A stretch of DNA of 64,000 bases from an uncultured Eubacteriales bacterium (GTDB lineage: Bacteria; Bacillota; Clostridia; Oscillospirales; CAG-382): the NCBI GenBank assembly GCA_934446675.1, contig CAKSEL010000011.1:27852-91851 (forward strand), given 5' to 3'. Position numbers and translations under genes: made by a program. Below the pieces are notes generated by a model. It had not been told where the DNA came from and searched no databases. It saw nothing but the letters and a program-made list of their open reading frames with translations. This document shows positions 1 through 9,000 of the stretch, piece after piece (within the stretch, counting starts at the first letter, position 1; each line of letters opens with the position of its first letter).

Positions 1-453
1 TTTCTTATCAAGATCGGGAAGATCCATTTCGTATTCACTGTCTTTGTAAATCAGCGGATTTTCCAGCACGGTGCAGCCGTTGTTCAGTATGCTGTTGAAG
101 AATATGTTGTAAACGGGAGTCTGTATAAGCACCTTTTCGCCGGGAGTGGTGAGCTTTCTTACGGCGCTTGAAATTGCCGGAATAACGCCGGTGCAGAAGA
201 TAAGCCCATCTTTTTTCATATCAAAGCCGTGGCGTCTTTTCCACCAGTCAATATATGCTCCGTACCATTCATCGGGAATGACGCCGTAGCCGAATACGCC
301 GTGCGCGGCTCTTGAAATTATTGCGTCTTTTATTTCGGGCGCGGTTTCAAAATCCATGTCCGCAACCCACATTGGAAGTTCGTTTTCTTTTACGTCCCAT
401 TTGAGCGAGTTTGTGTTTCTTCTGTCCGTGACCTTGTCAAAATCGTATTTCAA
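1..453 (-). CDS. PatB/MalY-type PLP-dependent aminotransferase (cystathionine beta-lyase-like), 3' part cut by window edge
   Basis: Only the N-terminal 151 residues are inside the window. Family members are fold-type I PLP enzymes, usually cystathionine beta-lyases (C-S lyases), sometimes with aminotransferase or regulatory roles. The visible part fits: near the start DRRNTNSLKWD, then LPMWVADMDF (substrate-binding loop), FGYGV and a WWKRRHG segment, all typical of PatB/MalY. The catalytic lysine lies beyond the edge. The start is TTG at 453-451, because AAAGGAGG (463-470) sits 9 nt upstream and no ATG is better placed. It follows the DUF3737 gene by 31 nt on the same strand, so the two are probably co-transcribed; this pairing is common in Firmicutes. 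Exact substrate unknown. Confidence 0.88.
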   Translation of the reverse strand, partial: MKYDFDKVTDRRNTNSLKWDVKENELPMWVADMDFETAPEIKDAIISRAAHGVFGYGVIPDEWYGAYIDWWKRRHGFDMKKDGLIFCTGVIPAISSAVRKLTTPGEKVLIQTPVYNIFFNSILNNGCTVLENPLIYKDSEYEMDLPDLDKK

Positions 454-484
454 AACGCCGTACCTCCTTTGAAAAATGTGTTTT

Positions 485-1348
485 TTACGCGTTATCCTTG
501 CCGCGTACCGTAATTTTTGTAAGCGACGGATCTATCCTGTCCTTTTCGAGTATAAGCTCTCCTATTTCGTCCGCAGTAATGCTGCCCGACGTCGGATTGA
601 TCACGCTTTCGACTTTTCCGTTGATGTCCGCCTCGACCTTTGAATACTCAAACGCAAGCGTTGTGTAGAGCAGTGTGCAGTTCTGCATTTTCAGCCCGTC
701 AATGTAGCACATACCCTGCAGACTTTCTATCGTGCAGTTTACAAACGTCAGATTTTTTGCGTTCCAGCCGAGATATTCTCCCGAAATGAACGAGTCGTAA
801 ACCGTGACGTTCTCGCTGTTCCAGAAAGCGTCCTTTGAAAGCAAGCGCGAATTTCTGACGGTGACGTTCTTTACGCCGTCAAACGAATAGTTCCCGTAAA
901 GCGTAAGTCCGTCTGCTTCCATGTTGTCGCAGTTCATTGCAAAATAGTCGCCTTTTGCGGTCACATTGCAAAGCTTCGTGTCCGAACAGTGCCAGAGAGT
1001 TTCGGCGGCGTTCGGAAAGGATACGTTTTTGAGCGTCAGATCTTTGCATCTGCGGAAATTCTTGGGCGCTTCTATCGCACAGTCCGTAACGCTTATCCTG
1101 TCAGTGTACCATACTCCGGCGCGCGCCATGTCAAACCAAGTCGAGTTTTTTACATCAATGTCACGGCAGTACCAAAGCGGATATTTCCACTTGAACATAC
1201 AGCCGTCAAGCTCAATGTCGGAACATTCCTTGAGAGGAGATTCTCCGTCATGAAAAATGGTGTTTTTCACAAAAAGCCCGTTTTTTCCGAAAAGCGCGCG
1301 TTCTCCGGAAAGCATCTGATTTTGTATAATCTTTTTTTCCTTTGTCAT
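485..1348 (-). CDS. DUF3737 family protein (right-handed beta-helix)
   Basis: 287 residues made almost entirely of short imperfect repeats in which N, C and D recur at strand turns (for example CSDIELDGCMF, CRDIDVKNSTW, CKDLTLKNVSF, SENVTVYDSF). This is the pattern of a right-handed parallel beta-helix and of the DUF3737 family, whose members begin with a conserved region near ALFGKNGLFVKNTIFHDGES. There is no signal peptide or membrane segment, so it is cytosolic. The family function is unknown. The gene lies directly upstream of the PatB/MalY-type gene, with which DUF3737 is often paired, suggesting a shared process. Confidence 0.85.
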   Translation of the reverse strand: MTKEKKIIQNQMLSGERALFGKNGLFVKNTIFHDGESPLKECSDIELDGCMFKWKYPLWYCRDIDVKNSTWFDMARAGVWYTDRISVTDCAIEAPKNFRRCKDLTLKNVSFPNAAETLWHCSDTKLCNVTAKGDYFAMNCDNMEADGLTLYGNYSFDGVKNVTVRNSRLLSKDAFWNSENVTVYDSFISGEYLGWNAKNLTFVNCTIESLQGMCYIDGLKMQNCTLLYTTLAFEYSKVEADINGKVESVINPTSGSITADEIGELILEKDRIDPSLTKITVRGKDNA

Positions 1349-1384
1349 AGCTTCCTCTTTAAACAGTATTGATTGTTTAATGAT

Positions 1385-1413
1385 ATTATATTATATATTA
1401 TTGTAAAAAGCAA
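1385..1413 (-). promoter_or_regulatory. Probable sigma-A promoter for the DUF3737-aminotransferase pair
   Basis: On the minus strand TTGCTT (1413-1408), 17 nt, TATAAT (1390-1385), about 35 nt before the DUF3737 start. The region is very A/T-rich, so -10-like hexamers also occur by chance. Confidence 0.5.
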
Positions 1414-1562
1414 ATGCAATAGGTTAAATATTTGTTTCATAATTTGCCGTAATTTCCGAATTTGTGTAAATAAGCCCCCGGGCTTTTGCGTTGCCGGCTG
1501 ACTTTGTTTTTCGGAAAAATTGAGATATTCAAGAAAAAAACAGAGGGCGGCAAATATAGCTG

Positions 1563-1591
1563 TTGCTTTTTTGTAAAATATGTGATATACT
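1563..1591 (+). promoter_or_regulatory. Probable sigma-A promoter of the PAS/EAL gene
   Basis: TTGCTT (1563-1568), 17 nt, TATACT (1586-1591), 95 nt before the start codon. I looked for a cyclic-di-GMP riboswitch in the roughly 90-nt leader and did not see its signature. Confidence 0.5.
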
Positions 1592-1686
1592 TTATAAGAC
1601 TTGCATATTGGAATATTATGTAAATAATTTAACGGCATACGGAGGCAGGAACAAATACGTCTGCGGTTATATACCCGGAGGAAATT

Positions 1687-4600
1687 ATGGATAAAAGCGC
1701 ATACCCCGGAAAAACTGAATATACGGCAGAAAAAGCGGCGGATACCTTTTTGAAAAACAGTTCCTCCGGCGCGGACTCAAATTCCGTAAGGATATACGGA
1801 CGTGACACTTTTTTTGAAAAAGCCGCTTCGATGATCTCCGGGAAAGCTCCGGGTTACTATATTATGTCATGTATAAATATAGATAATTTCAAGGTCATAA
1901 ACGACCGCTACGGAACAGAGACCGGAGATAAGGTTCTGAAATATGTTGCTGAGAGCATAAGCGACGACATGAAAGATATAGGCGGAATATCCGGCAGAAT
2001 AGCCGGTGATGATTTCGCGCTGCTTTTCCCGGCTGAATATGCAAATTCCGGAAGGCTTGCCCTCGGCTACAAAAAAGCCACGTCGCCCGACTGTATACCG
2101 CAGAAGATACGCATACGCGCCGGACGATACGCCGTTACTAATCTTTCCGAACCAGTTACGTCGATGTATGACCGCGCAAAAATAGCGGCAAATTCCATAC
2201 GCTCAAACTACGAAAAGAATATCGAGCTGTATAACGATTCCATGCGCACCGATCTTGTAAAAAGGCAGAAGATAGTGGACAATATGCGCGAAGCTCTCGC
2301 AAACGGCGAGTTTGAGGCGTGGTTTCAGCCGCAGTATAACCATGCGACGGGTGCTCTTATAGGCGCGGAGGCGCTTGTCAGATGGAAAAAGGACGGAGAA
2401 TATATATCTCCCGCCGAGTTTATACCGATTTTTGAACAGAACGGCTTTATATATGAAACCGACAGATATATATGGGAGCAGGTCTGCATAAAGTTAAGAG
2501 GCTGGATAGACGCCGGATTTTCTCCGCTTCCCGTTTCGGTAAACATTTCAAGACGCGATATTCTGCACAGCGATTTTGTTGAAGTTATTACGGGAATAGT
2601 AAAGAAGTACGGTATTCCGGAAAAGCTGTTCAGAGTTGAGATAACAGAGTCCGCGTTTGCAGGTTCGGAGGAACTTATCTGCGAAAGGGTAACAAAGCTT
2701 GTATCTCTCGGCTATACGGTGGAAATTGACGACTTCGGCAGCGGATATTCGACGCTCAATACTCTCAAAGACGTTCCGGCGTCGGTTCTTAAACTCGACA
2801 TGAAGTTTTTTGAGAGCAAAAAGAACCGCGGACGCGCAGGAAATATAGTGGAATCTATCGTAAGAATGGCAAAGTGGCTCGGAATGGCTGTAATTGCCGA
2901 AGGCGTTGAACAAAAGGAACAGGCGGATTATCTGAAATCAATAGGCTGCTATTATATACAGGGCTTTTACTATGCAAAGCCGATGCCGGCGCAAGATTAT
3001 GAAAAGCTGCTTAAAAACTCTTCAAAGGAACATGAGCTGTCAAGGCTCAAAACCATAGAAAATCATAATCAGGCAGAGTTCTGGAATCCCAAGTCCATGG
3101 AAACGCTGATTTTCAACAGCTATGTCGGCGGCGCGTGTATTTTCGAGCGTCATAACGGCGTTGACGAAGTGATACGCATAAACGACAGATACTGCAAGGA
3201 GTACGGCGGCATAATACCCGAAGGTACGCCGCTTGCGGAAGTCGGTCTTTCGCGGTATATAATTCCTGCGGATAAAGAAAAGTTTTTCGATACGATAGAG
3301 CTTGCAGATAAAACCGATAAACAGCAGAGCTGCGAAGTCAGAACGCAGGGAAACGGCAGAAACGAATATCTGCGCATGACCGTAAGAGTAATTGCAAGGG
3401 CAGCCGAAAGACTGCTTTACTATGCCGTTGTCGTAAATACGACGGAACTTCATAAGGCTCAGATAAACGAACGCAACGCGTCAAAGCAGCTCAATACCAT
3501 TATAGACAGTATAAAAGGCTGCGTAATAGCGTCGCTGTACCGTTCGCCTGACGATATTGATATTATTTATCTCAACGACGGTTTCTATTCGATGTTCGGA
3601 TATACCAAAGAGCAGTATGAAAGGGAAGTTTCGTTTATAAACGATCTGATTTTCCCCGATGACCTTGAATATACGGCAAAAATGGTGGAAATGGTAAGCA
3701 GTACCGGCAAATCGCTGACATACGAATACCGCTGCCGCAAACGTGACGGCAGCATAATCTGGGTTCAGATGACAAATTCGCTTATATCGCTTGACGGAAT
3801 TTCCGATAAGGTTCTTCTCGGCGTGGCAACAGACATAACTTCGCGCAAACTTCTCGCGCAGAAGGAAGCCGAGATGAGCGATAAGCTCAGTGCCGTACTA
3901 AATACCGCGGAAAACGGAATAACCGCAGCCACGGTCGAGAACGGCAGAGTTTCATTTATTATCGCAAACGATAAGTTTTATGAAATTCACGGTCTGAAAA
4001 AGCAGTCCGGCACAAATTTGCCTTTGGAGAAACTTCTTGATCTTACGCATAACGCGGACAGGCAATTTGTATCCGAAAAGGTAACGGACGCGGTCAAAAA
4101 CGGAAATAAGCTCGATATAGAGTACAGAATAATCCGTCCCGACGGGAATACCGTCTGGGTAAAGGCGATAAGCACGGCGACAAATATATCCGGAATTTCA
4201 CAGCCGGTTCATGTCACGGTGTTTTCCGATATTACCGACGAGAAAAACGCATACGGCAGACTGAAGTTTTTAAATAATTCCGCGCATGAAATACTTGCCC
4301 AGCCCGATACGGATATGGCGATAAATCATACTCTCTCAAAAATGTTGGATTATTTCGGCGCAAACCGCGCATGTGTGTTCGAGTTTGATTATTCCGACGG
4401 CACTACAAGCAACACGTATGAAGTGTGCGCGGACGGCGTTGAAAAAGAGATTGATCTTTTGCAGAAAATACCGATAGACACGGCAGACTGCTGGATAGAG
4501 ATGTTTGAAAGCACGGGATACGCTGCAATAGATGACGTCCGTAAGATGCAGGGCAAAGATAAACTCAAAAAAATACTGCTTATGCAGAATATAGAGTCGA

Positions 4601-5112
4601 TCATAGTTTCACCTCTCAGGTGCGACGGCAAACTTGTGGGATTTGCCGGAGTCGATAATCCGTCTAACGACGTAAACGGAGTGCAGTATCTCGCGGCGCT
4701 CGGCGATTATATTGCGGTGCTTTTAACAAGACGCGATCTGTCTGCTGAAATTGAAGAAGAACGAAAGCTTTCTCACGAACTGCTTGACAATCTTCCCTGC
4801 GGCGCGGCACTGTATGAATATGACGGAAAGAATGTTGTTGCGCTGCACCTCAACAAACGCTATACAGAGATGACCGGACGTCCGGAATACAGTCCGCGTT
4901 CAATAAGCGCGCCGGTTGAGTTTGTGCACCCGGACGACAGAAAGAATCTTGCTTTTGACATTGTTAATGATGGAGCAGACAGAGATAAGACCGTACAGTG
5001 CAGTATGCGTATACTTTGCGGCGACGGACAGTACCGAAACTTTGAAGTAAAAGCCTCATTTAAGAAAAGATCCGACGGAAAATATCTTGTATACGCAATG
5101 TTTGACCGATAA
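1687..5112 (+). CDS. Multi-sensor cyclic-di-GMP phosphodiesterase (degenerate GGDEF - EAL - PAS - GAF - PAS)
   Basis: 1141 residues, no signal peptide or membrane segment, so a cytosolic sensor-effector. Order: GGDEF-like domain about 35-185 (INIDNFKVINDRYG intact, but the signature reads AGDDF at 106-110, so cyclase activity is doubtful); EAL domain about 195-440 with EAL at 228-230, the DDFGSG loop at 348-353, KLD near 369 and AEGVEQ at 404-409, all expected of an active phosphodiesterase; PAS-like region about 480-590; PAS about 605-725 and 735-860; GAF about 865-1015; last PAS about 1035-1141. Known for the family: EAL hydrolyses c-di-GMP and a degenerate GGDEF often binds GTP as regulator. 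The C-terminal position of the sensors is unusual. The ligands are unknown. Start: ATG with CCGGAGGAAATT upstream. Confidence 0.93.
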   Translation: MDKSAYPGKTEYTAEKAADTFLKNSSSGADSNSVRIYGRDTFFEKAASMISGKAPGYYIMSCINIDNFKVINDRYGTETGDKVLKYVAESISDDMKDIGGISGRIAGDDFALLFPAEYANSGRLALGYKKATSPDCIPQKIRIRAGRYAVTNLSEPVTSMYDRAKIAANSIRSNYEKNIELYNDSMRTDLVKRQKIVDNMREALANGEFEAWFQPQYNHATGALIGAEALVRWKKDGEYISPAEFIPIFEQNGFIYETDRYIWEQVCIKLRGWIDAGFSPLPVSVNISRRDILHSDFVEVITGIVKKYGIPEKLFRVEITESAFAGSEELICERVTKLVSLGYTVEIDDFGSGYSTLNTLKDVPASVLKLDMKFFESKKNRGRAGNIVESIVRMAKWLGMAVIAEGVEQKEQADYLKSIGCYYIQGFYYAKPMPAQDYEKLLKNSSKEHELSRLKTIENHNQAEFWNPKSMETLIFNSYVGGACIFERHNGVDEVIRINDRYCKEYGGIIPEGTPLAEVGLSRYIIPADKEKFFDTIELADKTDKQQSCEVRTQGNGRNEYLRMTVRVIARAAERLLYYAVVVNTTELHKAQINERNASKQLNTIIDSIKGCVIASLYRSPDDIDIIYLNDGFYSMFGYTKEQYEREVSFINDLIFPDDLEYTAKMVEMVSSTGKSLTYEYRCRKRDGSIIWVQMTNSLISLDGISDKVLLGVATDITSRKLLAQKEAEMSDKLSAVLNTAENGITAATVENGRVSFIIANDKFYEIHGLKKQSGTNLPLEKLLDLTHNADRQFVSEKVTDAVKNGNKLDIEYRIIRPDGNTVWVKAISTATNISGISQPVHVTVFSDITDEKNAYGRLKFLNNSAHEILAQPDTDMAINHTLSKMLDYFGANRACVFEFDYSDGTTSNTYEVCADGVEKEIDLLQKIPIDTADCWIEMFESTGYAAIDDVRKMQGKDKLKKILLMQNIESIIVSPLRCDGKLVGFAGVDNPSNDVNGVQYLAALGDYIAVLLTRRDLSAEIEEERKLSHELLDNLPCGAALYEYDGKNVVALHLNKRYTEMTGRPEYSPRSISAPVEFVHPDDRKNLAFDIVNDGADRDKTVQCSMRILCGDGQYRNFEVKASFKKRSDGKYLVYAMFDR

Positions 5113-5173
5113 TACAATAATAAGAATATAAAACCGTGCTTTTTTGCGGTGAAAAGAAGTGGAGAAAAATTTA

Positions 5174-5734
5174 ATGGGACTTGCCGAATTATTCGTACTT
5201 GCGGTCGTGCTTTCGATGGACGCGTTTGCAGTGTCTGTCTGTAAAGGGCTTGCACTGAAGAACATAAAGCTTAAAAATGCGCTCTGGGTAGGACTCTGGT
5301 TCGGTGCATTTCAGGCGATAATGCCGCTTACGGGCTTTTTCTTGGGTGTGAGCTTTAAAGGTATAGTCGAGGCGTTTGCACCGTGGATAGCATTTGCGCT
5401 GCTTGCTCTTATCGGAGTAAATATGGTAAGAGAGGCTCTCGGAGAAGAGGAAAAGGCTGACGCAGGACTCGGCGTAAAGGAAATGTTTTTGCTTGCTGTC
5501 GCGACAAGCATAGACGCACTTGCCGTAGGCGTTTCTTTTGCAATGATGGGAAATGTAAATATCGCATACGCCGTTACTTTTATCGGCTGCGTCACATTTG
5601 CGCTTTCCGCAATCGGAGTAAAGGTCGGCAGCGTGTTCGGTACCAGATATAATAAGCGTGCGCAGATCACCGGAGGCGTGGTTCTTGTGCTTCTCGGTCT
5701 GAAAATCATTCTCGAGCACTTCGGAATTATCTGA
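5174..5734 (+). CDS. mntP: Manganese efflux pump MntP
   Basis: 186-residue six-helix membrane protein exporting Mn2+. Two homologous halves each carry the family signature: LSMDAFAVSVCKGL near the N-terminus and ATSIDALAVGVSFAMM in the middle, with membrane aspartates in both. Length matches the family (about 185-190). An in-frame GTG lies 15 nt upstream, but ATG at 5174 is preferred because GGAG (5161-5164) is 9 nt before it. The gene begins 61 nt after the phosphodiesterase gene, with no promoter of its own seen, so it may be read from upstream. No yybP-ykoY manganese riboswitch fits in that gap, unlike many mntP genes. Confidence 0.92.
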   Translation: MGLAELFVLAVVLSMDAFAVSVCKGLALKNIKLKNALWVGLWFGAFQAIMPLTGFFLGVSFKGIVEAFAPWIAFALLALIGVNMVREALGEEEKADAGLGVKEMFLLAVATSIDALAVGVSFAMMGNVNIAYAVTFIGCVTFALSAIGVKVGSVFGTRYNKRAQITGGVVLVLLGLKIILEHFGII

Positions 5735-5770
5735 AATGCCGTAAAAAGTATAATATTTGTGTTATTTTGC

Positions 5771-5800
5771 GTGCCGGAACATTCTCCGGCACATTTTTTT
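5771..5800 (+). terminator. Intrinsic terminator after mntP
   Basis: Perfect 8-bp stem GTGCCGGA (5771-5778) / TCCGGCAC (5785-5792), 6-nt loop, followed by a T-run. Confidence 0.9.
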
Positions 5801-5902
5801 GCGGAATAAAGGCAGAAAACGGGTTAATAATTCAAGCTGCGGTTAAAATTGTGCAAATTGCTGTTTTTTGTTGTATAAAGTGACGATGTTGGCATAACGG
5901 TA

Positions 5903-5931
5903 TTGAAAAAACGCAGGTAAAATGGTAATAT
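5903..5931 (+). promoter_or_regulatory. Probable promoter of the large SLH protein
   Basis: TTGAAA (5903-5908), 17 nt, TAATAT (5926-5931), leaving a leader of about 87 nt before the start codon. Confidence 0.5.
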
Positions 5932-6024
5932 AACATTGTTTAAAATTTGTATTTGTTATGTATTATTTATGTATTATCGGTTCTATGAACCTGTAATAAA
6001 TACCAACAAGGAGAGAGTGGATAA

Positions 6025-9000
6025 ATGAAACTCAAAAAACTCGGCGGAGTCATAGCAGGCTCTGCAATAGTTGCCGCTTTGTGTCTTTCTTCGTCCGCGC
6101 AGTTTGCAAAAACGCTTACGCTTGCAGACGGACAGTTCAAAGACGTAAAGAAAGATGCATGGTATGCGTCCGAAGTAAAGAACGCATATGAGCTCGGCTT
6201 TATGAACGGCACCGCAGCCGACAGCTTTTCACCCGACGGAAGCGTTACCGTTGCCCAGGGAATAACCATGGCGGCGCGTGTTCACGCACTCAACAACGGC
6301 AAAGACGTTCCCGCAAACAGCACGACCGGAAACTGGTATGACAATGCCGTAAAGTACGCGCTTGATAACGGCATCATCACCGAAGGTCAGTTCGACAGCT
6401 ACACAAGAGACGCAAAGCGTTACGAAGTAGCACAACTCTTCTATTCGGCAATGCCGGCAGACGCCTATAAGGCAGTAAACGCCGTGTATTCGATTCCCGA
6501 CGTGTCAAACGCCTCCGATTATTCGGATATGCTGCTTGTAATGTACAATGCAGGTATAGTAATGGGTTCGGACGAATACGGCAACTTCTATCCGGAAAAC
6601 AACATCAAGAGAAGCGAGTGCGCGGCAATCATCAACCGCGTTGCACTTCCCGAAAACAGACTTCATAAGACTCTTAAACATGACCGTTCCGACGACGCGT
6701 ATACGCTCTGCTATAACGAGATGTATGCCGGATATAAGGAAGGCATAAACTCCGGCTGGGTTCTCGATAACCGCGGCGGTGCTCCCAGATATTCGCTTGA
6801 CGGCGGATACGGCGCGCTCAATGATGTAAGCACAGAACTCGGCACGGCAATGATCCGTGAATTCAACCCGGTATACTCCGGCAGAATAGTGACCGAAGCG
6901 TCATACAGCATAAAGGGCGACGGCGTGTTCCTTGAATTCAGAGACGTAAACGATAAGCCTACCTATCAGATAAAGACGGTAGACGGCTCGTGGAAAATTC
7001 TCGGTAAAGACGGAACATATACCACAATTCTTGAAAATGCGTTCGGCGAAATCGGAGCAAAGAACTTTAATTTCAGAATTGTGACCGACCTCAATACCGG
7101 AAAGAGCACGACTTATATCAATAATGAAGACTGCGGTACATATCCGCTTCTTTCCGACAGTGTTCTCAACTTCAGATTTGCAACAGATGAAAAGTCTACC
7201 GGCGCAATCTCCGGTTCAAGGATTAATATTGTCGTAAACTACGGAGCATATGAGGACTTTACGTTCTTCGGTCCCGAAAGCGTATACGGCTGGAACGCAA
7301 CAGAGGGTGCAAAGCTTACAAGCGGAGAACTCACTCTTGATGAAAATTCTTCGGCTGTAAAGAGCTTTGATAAGATCGGCGGCAAGGTTGTCGGCGAGAC
7401 CTATTTCATTCTTCCCGACGGCGGCGAATTCTCTTACACACTCAAGAGCGGAGATACAGCTTCCGTAACATTTGCAGCCAAGGACGGCAAATTCTACGCA
7501 AACGATAAGGAAGTTTATACCTATACTAAGAATATGTGGTACAGACTCAGAATTGAGGCTGATACAAAGAATTCAAGCGCAAACGTACTTCTCAACGGCA
7601 GAAGCATAGGCGAGGTCAAGCTCGGCGCTTCTTCCGAAATTGATAAATTCGAGGTTAAGACAGGCGCTGCAACGACCGCAAGACTTGACTTTATGAAGGT
7701 TTACGGTCTTGTTGAGCACGCAGACTATGTTCCCGAACCTACCGCAAAGGCAAACCTTGACGACTACGTTGTAGGTCTTAATATCTGCTCTCTTTGGAGA
7801 AACGGTACTCATTTCGGTTGGTCGTGCGTAACTCCTTACGATGAACCCAAGACGGTTCTCGGCTACTATGATGAAGGTATGCCCGAATCGGCTGACTGGG
7901 AAATCAAGTACATGGTTGAGCACGGAATCGACTTCCAGGCATTCTGCTGGTACAGCGATCTTTCCGACGCTCCTCTTAAGGATCCCAGAAACGGCGAACA
8001 GCTCCATAACGGTTATATGTACTCCAAGTACAGCGACTATATGAAGTATACTCTTATCTGGGAAGCTGCAAACAGCGCAAGATTCCATGCGGACGCGTTC
8101 AGAAACTATGTAATTCCTTACTGGTTTGAAAACTACTTCCTCGATGACAGATACTTAAAGCTCGACAATAAGATCATACTCTGCCTGTTCGGTGCAAATC
8201 ATCTTTCGCAGAACGATTACTTCGGAAGCGCCGAAAAAGCAAAGGTAGAACTCGATTACCTTGATGAAGTTGCAAAGAGCTACGGCTTTGACGGCGTTGT
8301 AATACTCGCCTGCAGCGGTCCTCAGGGCATGGGTATCGAAGGAAACTATGCGTATAACTGGGGTGCAGCCGGAAAATCTCTCCAGACCAACAAGGACAGA
8401 AACCTCAGCAACGCAACTTCAAGCAAAACCTGCTACACCGTTCCCACAATAAGCGTAGGCTTTGACAGCATACCGTGGCACGGCACAAGAAACGGCATAA
8501 TGACCGTAGAAGACTTTGACGCTGCTGCAAAGTGGGTTAAGGACAGCTATCTCCCCAGATTCCAGACCAAGGGTACATGGAATGAAAGACTTGTAATGCT
8601 CTCCACATGGAACGAGTACGGCGAAGGAACATATATCATGCCTTCCGGACTCAACGGTTTTGGTTATCTCGACGCTGTAAGAAAGAACTTTACAAATCTT
8701 CCCGATGAGCATGAGGATAAAACTCCGACCGCTGCTCAGTCCGAGCGTTTCAACCACCTCTATCCGCAGTATGCAAGACTTCTGCGCAGACAGGGCTGGC
8801 TCAAGTATAACAACGGCGGTTCTTTAAAGCTTGAATCAGAGCTTTATGTAAACGATCTTCCTTTCGTAAGCGAAATACCTTCTCAGAATAATGCCGCAGC
8901 AGGCATACTCTATCCGTTCGATCCGGCAACCGGCGAAGCATTCGCTCTTAATGTTCATTATACATGGAGAAAGGGTGCAGGTTACTTAAAGATCGAAGGA

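Noticed and set aside
485..1372. Plus-strand open frames across the DUF3737 gene
   Set aside because: They are opposite-strand shadows: no ribosome sites, and the minus-strand product has a clear family pattern.
1592..1686. Cyclic-di-GMP (GEMM) riboswitch before the PAS/EAL gene
   Set aside because: The leader is short and lacks the conserved GEMM core segments.
5113..5173. yybP-ykoY manganese riboswitch before mntP
   Set aside because: The gap is only 61 nt, too short, and no matching motif is present.
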